Of a stretch of 64,000 bases of DNA, positions 39,061 through 53,739 are shown piece after piece. The stretch comes from Calliphora vicina (taxonomy: Eukaryota > Arthropoda > Insecta > Diptera > Calliphoridae). The notes beneath the pieces were generated by a model. The model saw only the letters and a program-made list of their open reading frames with translations, made no database searches and was not told the DNA's origin. The stretch covers positions 1-64,000 of the forward strand of contig NW_027052619.1 of assembly GCF_958450345.1 (NCBI RefSeq), written 5' to 3'. A program made the position numbers and the translations under genes. Position 1 is the first letter of the stretch, and every line of letters starts with the position of its first letter.

Positions 39061-40459
39061 CTTCCTAGCTCTTTAGGGCCTTTTAAAATTGCGATTTATA
39101 TGAAGTCGTTAAAAACTGGGGTAATTTTGGGACATTTTTGAAAAATGTCCGATATACCCGCATATATATCGGGTACTATTTATGCTAGCTACATAAGTTA
39201 TACCTTGTTAGAAAGCTACAATCTCATGCCATCCAAATATAAAAAAATTTAGCTTCCTAGCTCTTTAGGGGCCTTTATAATTGCGATTTATATGAAGTCG
39301 TTAAAAACTGGGGTAATTTTGGGACATTTTTCGAAAAATGTCCGATATGCCCGCATATATATCGGGTACTATTTATGCTAGCTACATAAGTTATACCTTG
39401 TTAGAAAGCTACAATCTCATGCCATCCAAATATAAAAAAATTTAGCTTCCTAGCTCTTTAGGGGCCTTTAGAATTGCGATTTATATGAAGTCGTTAAAAA
39501 CTTGGGTAATTTTGGGACATTTTTCGAAAAATGTCCGATATGCCCGCATATATATCGGGTACTATTTATGCTAGCTACATAAGTTATACCTTGTTAGAAA
39601 GCTACAATCTCATGCCATCCAAATATAAAAAAATTTAGCTTCCTAGCTCTTTAGGGGCCTTTATAATTGCGATTTATATGAAGTCGTTAAAAACTGGGGT
39701 AATTTTGGGACATTTTTTGAAAAATGTCCGATATACCCGCATATATATCGGGTACTATTTATGCCAGCTACATAAGTTATACCTTGTTAGAAAGCTACAA
39801 TCTCCTGCCATCCAAATATAAAAAAATTTAGCTTCCTAGCTCTTTAGGGCCTTTTAAAATTGCGATTTATATGAAGTCGTTAAAAACTGGGGTAATTTTG
39901 AGACATTTTTTGAAAAATGTCCGATATACCCGCATATATATCGGGTACTATTTATGCTAGCTACATAAGTTATACCTTGTTAGAAAGCTACAATCTCATG
40001 TCATCCAAATATAAAAAAATTTAGCTTCCTTGCTCTTTAGGGCCTTTTAAAATTGCGATTTATATGAAGTCGTTAAAAACTGGGGTAATTTTGGGACATT
40101 TTTTGAAAAATGTCCGATATACCCGCATATATATCGGGTACTATTTATGCTAGCTACATAAGTTATACCTTGTTAGAAAGCTACAATCTCATGCCATCCA
40201 AATATGAAAAAATGTAGCTTCCTGGCTCTTTAGGGGCCTTTATAATTGCGATTTATATGAAGTCGTTAAAAACTGGGGTAATTTTGGGACATTTTTTGAA
40301 AAATGTCCGATATACCCGCATATATATCGGGTACTATTTATGCTAGCTACATAAGTTATACCTTGTTAGAAAGCTACAATCTCATGTCATCCAAATATAA
40401 AAAAATTTAGCTTCCTAGCTCTTTAGGGCCTTTTAAAATTGCGATTTATATGAAGTCGT

Positions 40460-40660
40460 TAAAAACTGGGTTATGCCCGCATTTATATCGGGTACTATTT
40501 ACGCTAGCTACATAAGTTATACCTTGTTAGAAAGCTACAATCTCATGCCATCCAAATATAAAAAAATTTAGCTTCCTAGCTCTTTAGGGGCCTTTAGAAT
40601 TGCGATTTATATGAAGTCGTTAAAAACATGGGTAATTTTGAAAAATGTCCGATATGCCCG
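40460..40660 (+). other. Two small deletions in adjacent monomers
   Basis: At about 40470, AACTGGG joins TTATGCCCGC, losing 32 bp including the whole 22-bp palindrome. At 40639, GGTAATTTTG joins AAAAATGTCC, losing 12 bp, the left half of the palindrome. Both remove palindrome sequence, as does the 10-bp loss at 16505/18618. The first monomer also has CATTTATATCGG and TACGCTAGC. Confidence 0.75.
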
Positions 40661-40837
40661 CATATATATCGGGTACTATTTATGCTAGCTACATAAGTTA
40701 TACCTTGTTAGAAAGCTACAATCTCATGCCATCCAAATATAAAAAAATTTAGCTTCCTAGCTCTTTAGGGCCTTTTAAAATTGCGATTTATATGAAGTCG
40801 TTAAAAACTGGGGTAATTTTGGGACATTTTTTGAAAA

Positions 40838-43800
40838 ATGTCCGATATACCCGCATATATATCGGGTACTATTTATTCTAGCTACATAAGTTATACCTTG
40901 TTAGAAAGCTACAATCTCATGTCATCCAAATATAAAAAAATTTATCTTCCTAGCTCTTTAGGGCCTTTTAAAATTGCGATTTATATGAAGTCGTTAAAAA
41001 CTGGGGTAATTTTGGGACATTTTTTGAAAAATGTCCGATATACCCGCATATATATCGGGTACTATTTATGCTAGCTACATAAGTTATACCTTGTTAGAAA
41101 GCTACAATCTCATGCCATCCAAATATGAAAAAATGTAGCTTCCTAGCTCTTTAGGGGCCTTTATAATTGCGATTTATATGAAGTCGTTAAAAACTGGGGT
41201 AATTTTGGGACATTTTTTGAAAAATGTCCGATATACCCGCATATATATCGGGTACTATTTATGCTAGCTACATAAGTTATACCTTGTTAGAAAGCTACAA
41301 TCTCATGCCATCCAAATATAAAAAAATTTAGCTTCCTAGCTCTTTAGGGCCTTTTAAAATTGCGATTTATATGAAGTCGTTAAAAACTGGGGTAATTTTG
41401 GGACATTTTTTGAAAAATGTCCGATATACCCGCATATATATCGGGTACTATTTATGCTAGCTACATAAGTTATACCTTGTTAGAAAGCTACAATCTCATG
41501 TCATCCAAATATAAAAAAATTTAGCTTCCTAGCTCTTTAGGGCCTTTTAAAATTGCGATTTATATGAAGTCGTTAAAAACTGGGGTAATTTTGAGACATT
41601 TTTTGAAAAATGTCCGATATACCCGCATATATATCGGGTACTATTTATGCTAGCTACATAAGTTATACCTTGTTAGAAAGCTACAATCTCATGTCATCCA
41701 AATATAAAAAAATTTAGCTTCCTAGCTCTTTAGGGCCTTTTAGAATTGCGATTTATATGAAGTCGTTAAAAACTTGGGTAATTTTGGGACATTTTTCGAA
41801 AAATGTCCGATATGCCCGCATATATATCGGGTACTATTTATGCTAGCTACATAAGTTATACCTTGTTAGAAAGCTACAATCTCATGCCATCCAAACATAA
41901 AAAAATTTAGCTTCCTAGCTCTTTAGGGGCCTTTATAATTGCGATTTATATGAAGTCGTTAAAAACTGGGGTAATTTTGGGACATTTTTCGAAAAATGTC
42001 CGATATGCCCGCATATATATCGGGTACTATTTATGCTAGCTACATAAGTTATACCTTGTTAGAAAGCTACAATCTCATGCCATCCAAATATAAAAAAATT
42101 TAGCTTCCTAGCTCTTTAGGGGCCTTTAGAATTGCGATTTATATGAAGTCGTTAAAAACTTGGGTAATTTTGGGACATTTTTCGAAAATGTCCGATATGC
42201 CCGCATATATATCGGGTACTATTTATGCAAATATAAAAAAATTTAGCTTCCTAGCTCTTTAGGGGCCTTTAGAATTGCGATTTATATGAAGTCGTTAAAA
42301 ACATGGGTAATTTTGGGACATTTTTCGAAAAATGTCCGATATGCCCGCATATATATCGGGTACTATTTATGCTAGCTACATAAGTTATACCTTGTTAGAA
42401 AGCTACAATCTCATGCCATCCAAATATAAAAAAATTTAGCTTCCTAGCTCTTTAGGGCCTTTTAAAATTGCGATTTATATGAAGTCGTTAAAAACTGGGG
42501 TAATTTTGGGACATTTTTTGAAAAATGTCCGATATACCCGCATATATATCGGGTACTATTTATTCTAGCTACATAAGTTATACCTTGTTAGAAAGCTACA
42601 ATCTCATGTCATCCAAATATAAAAAAATTTATCTTCCTAGCTCTTTAGGGCCTTTTAAAATTGCGATTTATATGAAGTCGTTAAAAACTGGGGTAATTTT
42701 GGGACATTTTTTGAAAAATGTCCGATATACCCGCATATATATCGGGTACTATTTATGCTAGCTACATAAGTTATACCTTGTTAGAAAGCTACAATCTCAT
42801 GCCATCCAAATATGAAAAAATGTAGCTTCCTAGCTCTTTAGGGGCCTTTATAATTGCGATTTATATGAAGTCGTTAAAAACTGGGGTAATTTTGGGACAT
42901 TTTTTGAAAAATGTCCGATATACCCGCATATATATCGGGTACTATTTATGCTAGCTACATAAGTTATACCTTGTTAGAAAGCTACAATCTCATGCCATCC
43001 AAATATAAAAAAATTTAGCTTCCTAGCTCTTTAGGGCCTTTTAAAATTGCGATTTATATGAAGTCGTTAAAAACTGGGGTAATTTTGGGACATTTTTTGA
43101 AAAATGTCCGATATACCCGCATATATATCGGGTACTATTTATGCTAGCTACATAAGTTATACCTTGTTAGAAAGCTACAATCTCATGTCATCCAAATATA
43201 AAAAAATTTAGCTTCCTAGCTCTTTAGGGCCTTTTAAAATTGCGATTTATATGAAGTCGTTAAAAACTGGGGTAATTTTGAGACATTTTTTGAAAAATGT
43301 CCGATATACCCGCATATATATCGGGTACTATTTATGCTAGCTACATAAGTTATACCTTGTTAGAAAGCTACAATCTCATGTCATCCAAATATAAAAAAAT
43401 TTAGCTTCCTAGCTCTTTAGGGCCTTTTAGAATTGCGATTTATATGAAGTCGTTAAAAACTTGGGTAATTTTGGGACATTTTTCGAAAAATGTCCGATAT
43501 GCCCGCATATATATCGGGTACTATTTATGCTAGCTACATAAGTTATACCTTGTTAGAAAGCTACAATCTCATGCCATCCAAACATAAAAAAATTTAGCTT
43601 CCTAGCTCTTTAGGGGCCTTTATAATTGCGATTTATATGAAGTCGTTAAAAACTGGGGTAATTTTGGGACATTTTTCGAAAAATGTCCGATATGCCCGCA
43701 TATATATCGGGTACTATTTATGCTAGCTACATAAGTTATACCTTGTTAGAAAGCTACAATCTCATGCCATCCAAATATAAAAAAATTTAGCTTCCTAGCT

Positions 43801-44150
43801 CTTTAGGGGCCTTTAGAATTGCGATTTATATGAAGTCGTTAAAAACTTGGGTAATTTTGGGACATTTTTCGAAAATGTCCGATATGCCCGCATATATATC
43901 GGGTACTATTTATGCTAGCTACATAAGTTATACCTTGTTAGAAAGCTACAATCTCATGCCATCCAAATATAAAAAAATTTAGCTTCCTAGCTCTTTAGGG
44001 GCCTTTATAATTGCGATTTATATGAAGTCGTTAAAAACTGGGGTAATTTTGGGACATTTTTTGAAAAATGTCCGATATACCCGCATATATATCGGGTACT
44101 ATTTATGCTAGCTACATAAGTTATACCTTGTTAGAAAGCTACAATCTCAT
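40838..44150 (+). repeat. Duplicated 9-mer block, first copy with a 49-bp deletion
   Basis: TTTATCTTCC (about 40943/42630), AAATATGAAAAAATG (about 41123/42810), CCAAACATAAA (41896/43583) and TTCGAAAATGTCC (42181/43868) recur 1687 bp apart. 9 x 193 is 1737; the shortfall of 50 is a 49-bp deletion at 42229 plus one lost A at 42186. The second copy keeps the full monomer at the matching position, so the 49-bp deletion came after the duplication. Confidence 0.88.
42220..42235 (+). other. 49-bp deletion inside a monomer
   Basis: TTTATGC is joined directly to AAATATAAA. The GCTAGC...CCATCC part of the monomer is lost, giving a 144-bp unit. Confidence 0.85.
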
Positions 44151-44499
44151 GCCATCCAAATATAAAAAAATTTAGCTTCCTAGCTCTTTAGGGCCTTTTA
44201 AAATTGCGATTTATATGAAGTCGTTAAAAACTGGGGTAATTTTGGGACATTTTTTGAAAAATGTCCGATATACCCGCATATATATCGGGTACTATTTATG
44301 CTAGCTACATAAGTTATACCTTGTTAGAAAGCTACAATCTCATGTCATCCAAATATAAAAAAATTTAGCTTCCTAGCTCTTTAGGGCCTTTTAAAATTGC
44401 GATTTATATGAAGTCGTTAAAAACTGGGGTAATTTTGGGACATTTTTTGAAAAATGTCCGATATACCCGCATATATATCGGGTACTATTTATGCTAGCT

Positions 44500-47220
44500 A
44501 CATAAGTTATACCTTGTTAGAAAGCTACAATCTCATGCCATCCAAATATAAAAAAATGTAGCTTCCTAGCTCTTTAGGGGCCTTTATAATTGCGATTTAT
44601 ATGAAGTCGTTAAAAACTGGGGTAATTTTGGGACATTTTTTGAAAAATGTCCGATATACCCGCATATATATCGGGTACTATTTATGATAGCTACATAAGT
44701 TATACCTTGTTAGAAAGCTACAATCTCATGCCATCCAAATATAAAAAAATTTAGCTTCCTAGCTCTTTAGGGGCCTTTATAATTGCGATTTATATGAAGT
44801 CGTTAAAAACTGGGGTAATTTTGGGACATTTTTCGAAAAATGTCCGATATGCCCGCATATATATCGGGTACTATTTATGCTAGCTACATAAGTTATACCT
44901 TGTTAGAAAGCTACAATCTCATGCCATCCAAATGTAAAAAAATTTAGCTTCCTAGCTCTTTAGGGGCCTTTAGAATTGCGATTTATATGAAGTCGTTAAA
45001 AACTTGGGTAATTTTGGGACATTTTTCGAAAAATGTCCGATATGCCCGCATATATATCGGGTACTATTTATGCTAGCTACATAAGTTATACCTTGTTAGA
45101 AAGCTACAATCTCATGCCATCCAAACATAAAAAAATTTAGCTTCCTAGCTCTTTAGGGGCCTTTATAATTGCGATTTATATGAAGTCGTTAAAAACTGGG
45201 GTAATTTTGGGACATTTTTCGAAAAATGTCCGATATGCCCGCATATATATCGGGTACTATTTATGCTAGCTACATAAGTTATACCTTGTTAGAAAGCTAC
45301 AATCTCATGCCATCCAAATATAAAAAAATTTAGCTTCCTAGCTCTTTAGGGGCCTTTAAAATTGCGATTTATATGAAGTCGTTAAAAACTGGGGTAATTT
45401 TGGGACATTTTTTGAAAAATGTCCGATATACCCGCATATATATCGGGTACTATTTATGCTAGCTACATAAGTTATACCTTGTTAGAAAGCTACAATCTCA
45501 TGCCATCCAAATATAAAAAAATGTAGCTTCCTAGCTCTTTAGGGGCCTTTATAATTGCGATTTATATGAAGTCGTTAAAAACTGGGGTAATTTTGGGACA
45601 TTTTTTGAAAAATGTCCGATATACCCGCATATATATCGGGTACTATTTATGATAGCTACATAAGTTATACCTTGTTAGAAAGCTACAATCTCATGCCATC
45701 CAAATATAAAAAAATTTAGCTTCCTAGCTCTTCAGGGGCCTTTATAATTGCGATTTATATGAAGTCGTTAAAAACTGGGGTAATTTTGGGACATTTTTCG
45801 AAAAATGTCCGATATGCCCGCATATATATCGGGTACTATTTATGCTAGCTACATAAGTTATACCTTGTTAGAAAGCTACAATCTCATGCCATCCAAATAT
45901 AAAAAAATTTAGCTTCCTAGCTCTTTAGGGGCCTTTAGAATTGCGATTTATATGAAGTCGTTAAAAACTTGGGTAATTTTGGGACATTTTTCGAAAAATG
46001 TCCGATATGCCCGCATATATATCGGGTACTATTTATGCTAGCTACATAAGTTATACCTTGTTAGAAAGCTACAATCTCATGCCATCCAAACATAAAAAAA
46101 TTTAGCTTCCTAGCTCTTTAGGGGCCTTTATAATTGCGATTTATATGAAGTCGTTAAAAACTGGGGTAATTTTGGGACATTTTTCGAAAAATGTCCGATA
46201 TGCCCGCATATATATCGGGTACTATTTATGCTAGCTACATAAGTTATACCTTGTTAGAAAGCTACAATCTCATGCCATCCAAATATAAAAAAATTTAGCT
46301 TCCTAGCTCTTTAGGGGCCTTTAGAATTGCGATTTATATGAAGTCGTTAAAAACTTGGGTAATTTTGGGACATTTTTCGAAAATGTCCGATATGCCCGCA
46401 TATATATCGGGTACTATTTATGCTAGCTACATAAGTTATACCTTGTTAGAAAGCTACAATCTCATGCCATCCAAATATAAAAAAATTTAGCTTCCTAGCT
46501 CTTTAGGGGCCTTTATAATTGCGATTTATATGAAGTCGTTAAAAACTGGGGTAATTTTGGGACATTTTTTGAAAAATGTCCGATATACCCGCATATATAT
46601 CGGGTACTATTTATGCTAGCTACATAAGTTATACCTTGTTAGAAAGCTACAATCTCATGCCATCCAAATATAAAAAAAATTTAGCTTCCTAGCTCTTTAG
46701 GGCCTTTTAAAATTGCGATTTATATGAAGTCGTTAAAAACTGGGGTAATTTTGGGACATTTTTTGAAAAATGTCCGATATACCCGCATATATATCGGGTA
46801 CTATTTATGCTAGCTACATAAGTTATACCTTGTTAGAAAGCTACAATCTCATGTCATCCAAATATAAAAAAATTTAGCTTCCTAGCTCTTTAGGGCCTTT
46901 TAAAATTGCGATTTATATGAAGTCGTTAAAAACTGGGGTAATTTTGGGACATTTTTTGAAAAATGTCCGATATACCCGCATATATATCGGGTACTATTTA
47001 TGCTAGCTACATAAGTTATACCTTGTTAGAAAGCTACAATCTCATGCCATCCAAATATAAAAAAATGTAGCTTCCTAGCTCTTTAGGGGCCTTTATAATT
47101 GCGATTTATATGAAGTCGTTAAAAACTGGGGTAATTTTGGGACATTTTTTGAAAAATGTCCGATATACCCGCATATATATCGGGTACTATTTATGATAGC
47201 TACATAAGTTATACCTTGTT
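44500..47220 (+). repeat. Overlapping 5-mer and 8-mer duplications
   Basis: TATGATAGC occurs at 44685, 45650 and 47194 (965 and 1544 bp, 5 x and 8 x 193). CCAAACATAAA occurs at 43583, 45126 and 46091 (1543 and 965 bp). The two markers shift together, so whole blocks were copied. CTCTTCAGGGG near 45731 is private to one copy. Confidence 0.8.
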
Positions 47221-48261
47221 AGAAAGCTACAATCTCATGCCATCCAAATATAAAAAAATTTAGCTTCCTAGCTCTTTAGGGGCCTTTATAATTGCGATTT
47301 ATATGAAGTCGTTAAAAACTGGGGTAATTTTGGGACATTTTTCGAAAAATGTCCGATATGCCCGCATATATATCGGGTACTATTTATGCTAGCTACATAA
47401 GTTATACCTTGTTAGAAAGCTACAATCTCATGCCATCCAAATATAAAAAAATTTAGCTTCCTAGCTCTTTAGGGGCCTTTAGAATTGCGATTTATATGAA
47501 GTCGTTAAAAACTTGGGTAATTTTGGGACATTTTTCGAAAAATGTCCGATATGCCCGCATATATATCGGGTACTATTTATGCTAGCTACATAAGTTATAC
47601 CTTGTTAGAAAGCTACAATCTCATGCCATCCAAATATAAAAAAATTTAGCTTCCTAGCTCTTTAGGGGCCTTTATAATTGCGATTTATATGAAGTCGTTA
47701 AAAACTGGGGTAATTTTGGGACATTTTTTGAAAAATGTCCGATATACCCGCATATATATCGGGTACTATTTATGCTAGCTACATAAGTTATACCTTGTTA
47801 GAAAGCTACAATCTCATGCCATCCAAATATAAAAAAATTTAGCTTCCTAGCTCTTTAGGGCCTTTTAAAATTGCGATTTATATGAAGTCGTTAAAAACTG
47901 GGGTAATTTTGGGACATTTTTTGAAAAATGTCCGATATACCCGCATATATATCGGGTACTATTTATGCTAGCTACATAAGTTATACCTTGTTAGAAAGCT
48001 ACAATCTCATGTCATCCAAATATAAAAAAATTTAGCTTCCTAGCTCTTTAGGGCCTTTTAAAATTGCGATTTATATGAAGTCGTTAAAAACTGGGGTAAT
48101 TTTGGGACATTTTTTGAAAAATGTCCGATATACCCGCATATATATCGGGTACTATTTATGCTAGCTACATAAGTTATACCTTGTTAGAAAGCTACAATCT
48201 CATGCCATCCAAATATAAAAAAATTTAGCTTCCTAGCTCTTTAGGGGCCTTTATAATTGCG

Positions 48262-49419
48262 ATTTATATGAAGTCGTTAAAAACTGGGGTAATTTTGGGA
48301 CATTTTTTGAAAAATGTCCGATATACCCGCATATATATCGGGTACTATTTATGCTAGCTACATAAGTTATACCTTGTTAGAAAGCTACAATCTCATGCCA
48401 TCCAAATATAAAAAAATTTAGCTTCCTAGCTCTTTAGGGCCTTTTAAAATTGCGATTTATATGAAGTCGTTAAAAACTGGGGTAATTTTGGGACATTTTT
48501 TGAAAAATGTCCGATATACCCGCATATATATCGGGTACTATTTATGCTAGCTACATAAGTTATACCTTGTTAGAAAGCTACAATCTCATGTCATCCAAAT
48601 ATAAAAAAATTTAGCTTCCTAGCTCTTTAGGGCCTTTTAAAATTGCGATTTATATGAAGTCGTTAAAAACTGGGGTAATTTTGGGACATTTTTTGAAAAA
48701 TGTCCGATATACCCGCATATATATCGGGTACTATTTATGCTAGCTACATAAGTTATACCTTGTTAGAAAGCTACAATCTCATGCCATCCAAATATAAAAA
48801 AATGTAGCTTCCTAGCTCTTTAGGGGCCTTTATAATTGCGATTTATATGAAGTCGTTAAAAACTGGGGTAATTTTGGGACATTTTTTGAAAAATGTCCGA
48901 TATACCCGCATATATATCGGGTACTATTTATGCTAGCTACATAAGTTATACCTTGTTAGAAAGCTACAATCTCATGCCATCCAAATATAAAAAAATTTAG
49001 CTTCCTAGCTCTTTAGGGGCCTTTATAATTGCGATTTATATGAAGTCGTTAAAAACTGGGGTAATTTTGGGACATTTTTCGAAAAATGTCCGATATGCCC
49101 GCATATATATCGGGTACTATTTATGCTAGCTACATAAGTTATACCTTGTTAGAAAGCTACAATCTCATGCCATCCAAATATAAAAAAATTTAGCTTCCTA
49201 GCTCTTTAGGGGCCTTTAGAATTGCGATTTATATGAAGTCGTTAAAAACTTGGGTAATTTTGGGACATTTTTCGAAAAATGTCCGATATGCCCGCATATA
49301 TATCGGGTACTATTTATGCTAGCTACATAAGTTATACCTTGTTAGAAAGCTACAATCTCATGCCATCCAAATATAAAAAAATTTAGCTTCCTAGCTCTTT
49401 AGGGGCCTTTATAATTGCG
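48262..49419 (+). repeat. Canonical 6-monomer higher-order unit (1158 bp)
   Basis: Order of the six monomers: TG type with TGCCATCC and AAAATTG spacer; TG type with TGTCATCC and AAAATTG; TG type with TGTAGC and ATAATTG; TG type with ATAATTG; CG type with AGAATTG; CG type with CTTGGG and ATAATTG. The same order, sometimes with monomers added or lost, underlies most of 44-64 kb and parts of the left half. Confidence 0.85.
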
Positions 49420-51156
49420 ATTTATATGAAGTCGTTAAAAACTGGGGTAATTTTGGGACATTTTTTGAAAAATGTCCGATATACCCGCATATATATCGGG
49501 TACTATTTATGCTAGCTACATAAGTTATACCTTGTTAGAAAGCTACAATCTCATGCCATCCAAATATAAAAAAATTTAGCTTCCTAGCTCTTTAGGGCCT
49601 TTTAAAATTGCGATTTATATGAAGTCGTTAAAAACTGGGGTAATTTTGGGACATTTTTTGAAAAATGTCCGATATACCCGCATATATATCGGGTACTATT
49701 TATGCTAGCTACATAAGTTATACCTTGTTAGAAAGCTACAATCTCATGTCATCCAAATATAAAAAAATTTAGCTTCCTAGCTCTTTAGGGCCTTTTAAAA
49801 TTGCGATTTATATGAAGTCGTTAAAAACTGGGGTAATTTTGGGACATTTTTTGAAAAATGTCCGATATACCCGCATATATATCGGGTACTATTTATGCTA
49901 GCTACATAAGTTATACCTTGTTAGAAAGCTACAATCTCATGCCATCCAAATATAAAAAAATTTAGCTTCCTAGCTCTTTAGGGCCTTTTAAAATTGCGAT
50001 TTATATGAAGTCGTTAAAAACTGGGGTAATTTTGGGACATTTTTTGAAAAATGTCCGATATACCCGCATATATATCGGGTACTATTTATGCTAGCTACAT
50101 AAGTTATACCTTGTTAGAAAGCTACAATCTCATGCCATCCAAATATAAAAAAATTTAGCTTCCTAGCTCTTTAGGGCCTTTTAAAATTGCGATTTATATG
50201 AAGTCGTTAAAAACTGGGGTAATTTTGGGACATTTTTTGAAAAATGTCCGATATACCCGCATATATATCGGGTACTATTTATGCTAGCTACATAAGTTAT
50301 ACCTTGTTAGAAAGCTACAATCTCATGTCATCCAAATATAAAAAAATTTAGCTTCCTAGCTCTTTAGGGCCTTTTAAAATTGCGATTTATATGAAGTCGT
50401 TAAAAACTGGGGTAATTTTGGGACATTTTTTGAAAAATGTCCGATATACCCGCATATATATCGGGTACTATTTATGCTAGCTACATAAGTTATACCTTGT
50501 TAGAAAGCTACAATCTCATGCCATCCAAATATAAAAAAATGTAGCTTCCTAGCTCTTTAGGGGCCTTTATAATTGCGATTTATATGAAGTCGTTAAAAAC
50601 TGGGGTAATTTTGGGACATTTTTTGAAAAATGTCCGATATACCCGCATATATATCGGGTACTATTTATGCTAGCTACATAAGTTATACCTTGTTAGAAAG
50701 CTACAATCTCATGCCATCCAAATATAAAAAAATTTAGCTTCCTAGCTCTTTAGGGGCCTTTATAATTGCGATTTATATGAAGTCGTTAAAAACTGGGGTA
50801 ATTTTGGGACATTTTTCGAAAAATGTCCGATATGCCCGCATATATATCGGGTACTATTTATGCTAGCTACATAAGTTATACCTTGTTAGAAAGCTACAAT
50901 CTCATGCCATCCAAATATAAAAAAATTTAGCTTCCTAGCTCTTTAGGGGCCTTTAGAATTGCGATTTATATGAAGTCGTAAAAAACTTGGGTAATTTTGG
51001 GACATTTTTCGAAAAATGTCCGATATGCCCGCATATATATCGGGTACTATTTATGCTAGCTACATAAGTTATACCTTGTTAGAAAGCTACAATCTCATGC
51101 CATCCAAATATAAAAAAATTTAGCTTCCTAGCTCTTTAGGGGCCTTTATAATTGCG
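49420..51156 (+). repeat. 9-monomer higher-order unit, first copy (1737 bp)
   Basis: The canonical 6-mer with a further set of three TG-type monomers. It carries the private GTCGTAAAAAACTTGGG variant at about 50976. Exactly 9 x 193 bp. Matches 51157-52892 in monomer order. Confidence 0.88.
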
Positions 51157-52892
51157 ATTTATATGAAGTCGTTAAAAACTGGGGTAATTTTGGGACATTT
51201 TTTGAAAAATGTCCGATATACCCGCATATATATCGGGTACTATTTATGCTAGCTACATAAGTTATACCTTGTTAGAAAGCTACAATCTCATGCCATCCAA
51301 ATATAAAAAAATTTAGCTTCCTAGCTCTTTAGGGCCTTTTAAAATTGCGATTTATATGAAGTCGTTAAAAACTGGGGTAATTTTGGGACATTTTTTGAAA
51401 AATGTCCGATATACCCGCATATATATCGGGTACTATTTATGCTAGCTACATAAGTTATACCTTGTTAGAAAGCTACAATCTCATGTCATCCAAATATAAA
51501 AAAATTTAGCTTCCTAGCTCTTTAGGGCCTTTTAAAATTGCGATTTATATGAAGTCGTTAAAAACTGGGGTAATTTTGGGACATTTTTTGAAAAATGTCC
51601 GATATACCCGCATATATATCGGGTACTATTTATGCTAGCTACATAAGTTATACCTTGTTAGAAAGCTACAATCTCATGCCATCCAAATATAAAAAAATTT
51701 AGCTTCCTAGCTCTTTAGGGCCTTTTAAAATTGCGATTTATATGAAGTCGTTAAAAACTGGGGTAATTTTGGGACATTTTTTGAAAAATGTCCGATATAC
51801 CCGCATATATATCGGGTACTATTTATGCTAGCTACATAAGTTATACCTTGTTAGAAAGCTACAATCTCATGCCATCCAAATATAAAAAAATTTAGCTTCC
51901 TAGCTCTTTAGGGCCTTTTAAAATTGCGATTTATATGAAGTCGTTAAAAACTGGGGTAATTTTGGGACATTTTTGAAAAATGTCCGATATACCCGCATAT
52001 ATATCGGGTACTATTTATGCTAGCTACATAAGTTATACCTTGTTAGAAAGCTACAATCTCATGTCATCCAAATATAAAAAAATTTAGCTTCCTAGCTCTT
52101 TAGGGCCTTTTAAAATTGCGATTTATATGAAGTCGTTAAAAACTGGGGTAATTTTGGGACATTTTTTGAAAAATGTCCGATATACCCGCATATATATCGG
52201 GTACTATTTATGCTAGCTACATAAGTTATACCTTGTTAGAAAGCTACAATCTCATGCCATCCAAATATAAAAAAATGTAGCTTCCTAGCTCTTTAGGGGC
52301 CTTTATAATTGCGATTTATATGAAGTCGTTAAAAACTGGGGTAATTTTGGGACATTTTTTGAAAAATGTCCGATATACCCGCATATATATCGGGTACTAT
52401 TTATGCTAGCTACATAAGTTATACCTTGTTAGAAAGCTACAATCTCATGCCATCCAAATATAAAAAAATTTAGCTTCCTAGCTCTTTAGGGGCCTTTATA
52501 ATTGCGATTTATATGAAGTCGTTAAAAACTGGGGTAATTTTGGGACATTTTTCGAAAAATGTCCGATATGCCCGCATATATATCGGGTACTATTTATGCT
52601 AGCTACATAAGTTATACCTTGTTAGAAAGCTACAATCTCATGCCATCCAAATATAAAAAAATTTAGCTTCCTAGCTCTTTAGGGGCCTTTAGAATTGCGA
52701 TTTATATGAAGTCGTAAAAAACTTGGGTAATTTTGGGACATTTTTCGAAAAATGTCCGATATGCCCGCATATATATCGGGTACTATTTATGCTAGCTACA
52801 TAAGTTATACCTTGTTAGAAAGCTACAATCTCATGCCATCCAAATATAAAAAAATTTAGCTTCCTAGCTCTTTAGGGGCCTTTATAATTGCG
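51157..52892 (+). repeat. 9-monomer higher-order unit, second copy (1736 bp)
   Basis: Tandem copy of 49420-51156. It shares GTCGTAAAAAACTTGGG at about 52712 and has lost one T in ACATTTTTGAAAAATG near 51971, which explains the one-base difference in length. This is among the youngest duplications in the window. Confidence 0.88.
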
Positions 52893-53739
52893 ATTTATAT
52901 GAAGTCGTTAAAAACTGGGGTAATTTTGGGACATTTTTTGAAAAATGTCCGATATACCCGCATATATATCGGGTACTATTTATGCTAGCTACATAAGTTA
53001 TACCTTGTTAGAAAGCTACAATCTCATGCCATCCAAATATAAAAAAATTTAGCTTCCTAGCTCTTTAGGGCCTTTTAAAATTGCGATTTATATGAAGTCG
53101 TTAAAAACTGGGGTAATTTTGGGACATTTTTTGAAAAATGTCCGATATACCCGCATATATATCGGGTACTATTTATGCTAGCTACATAAGTTATACCTTG
53201 TTAGAAAGCTACAATCTCATGTCATCCAAATATAAAAAAATTTAGCTTCCTAGCTCTTTAGGGCCTTTTAAAATTGCGATTTATATGAAGTCGTTAAAAA
53301 CTGGGGTAATTTTGGGACATTTTTTGAAAAATGTCCGATATACCCGCATATATATCGGGTACTATTTATGCTAGCTACATAAGTTATACCTTGTTAGAAA
53401 GCTACAATCTCATGCCATCCAAATATAAAAAAATTTAGCTTCCTAGCTCTTTAGGGCCTTTTAAAATTGCGATTTATATGAAGTCGTTAAAAACTGGGGT
53501 AATTTTGGGACATTTTTTGAAAAATGTCCGATATACCCGCATATATATCGGGTACTATTTATGCTAGCTACATAAGTTATACCTTGTTAGAAAGCTACAA
53601 TCTCATGTCATCCAAATATAAAAAAAATTTAGCTTCCTAGCTCTTTAGGGCCTTTTAAAATTGCGATTTATATGAAGTCGTTAAAAACTGGGGTAATTTT
53701 GGGACATTTTTTGAAAAATGTCCGATATACCCGCATATA

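Noticed and set aside
15539..42761. Nine 78-residue reading frames on the + strand as conserved small proteins
   Set aside because: They lie wholly in satellite monomers, exist only where a TAG is mutated, read each 193-bp unit in shifting frames, and have no gene context.
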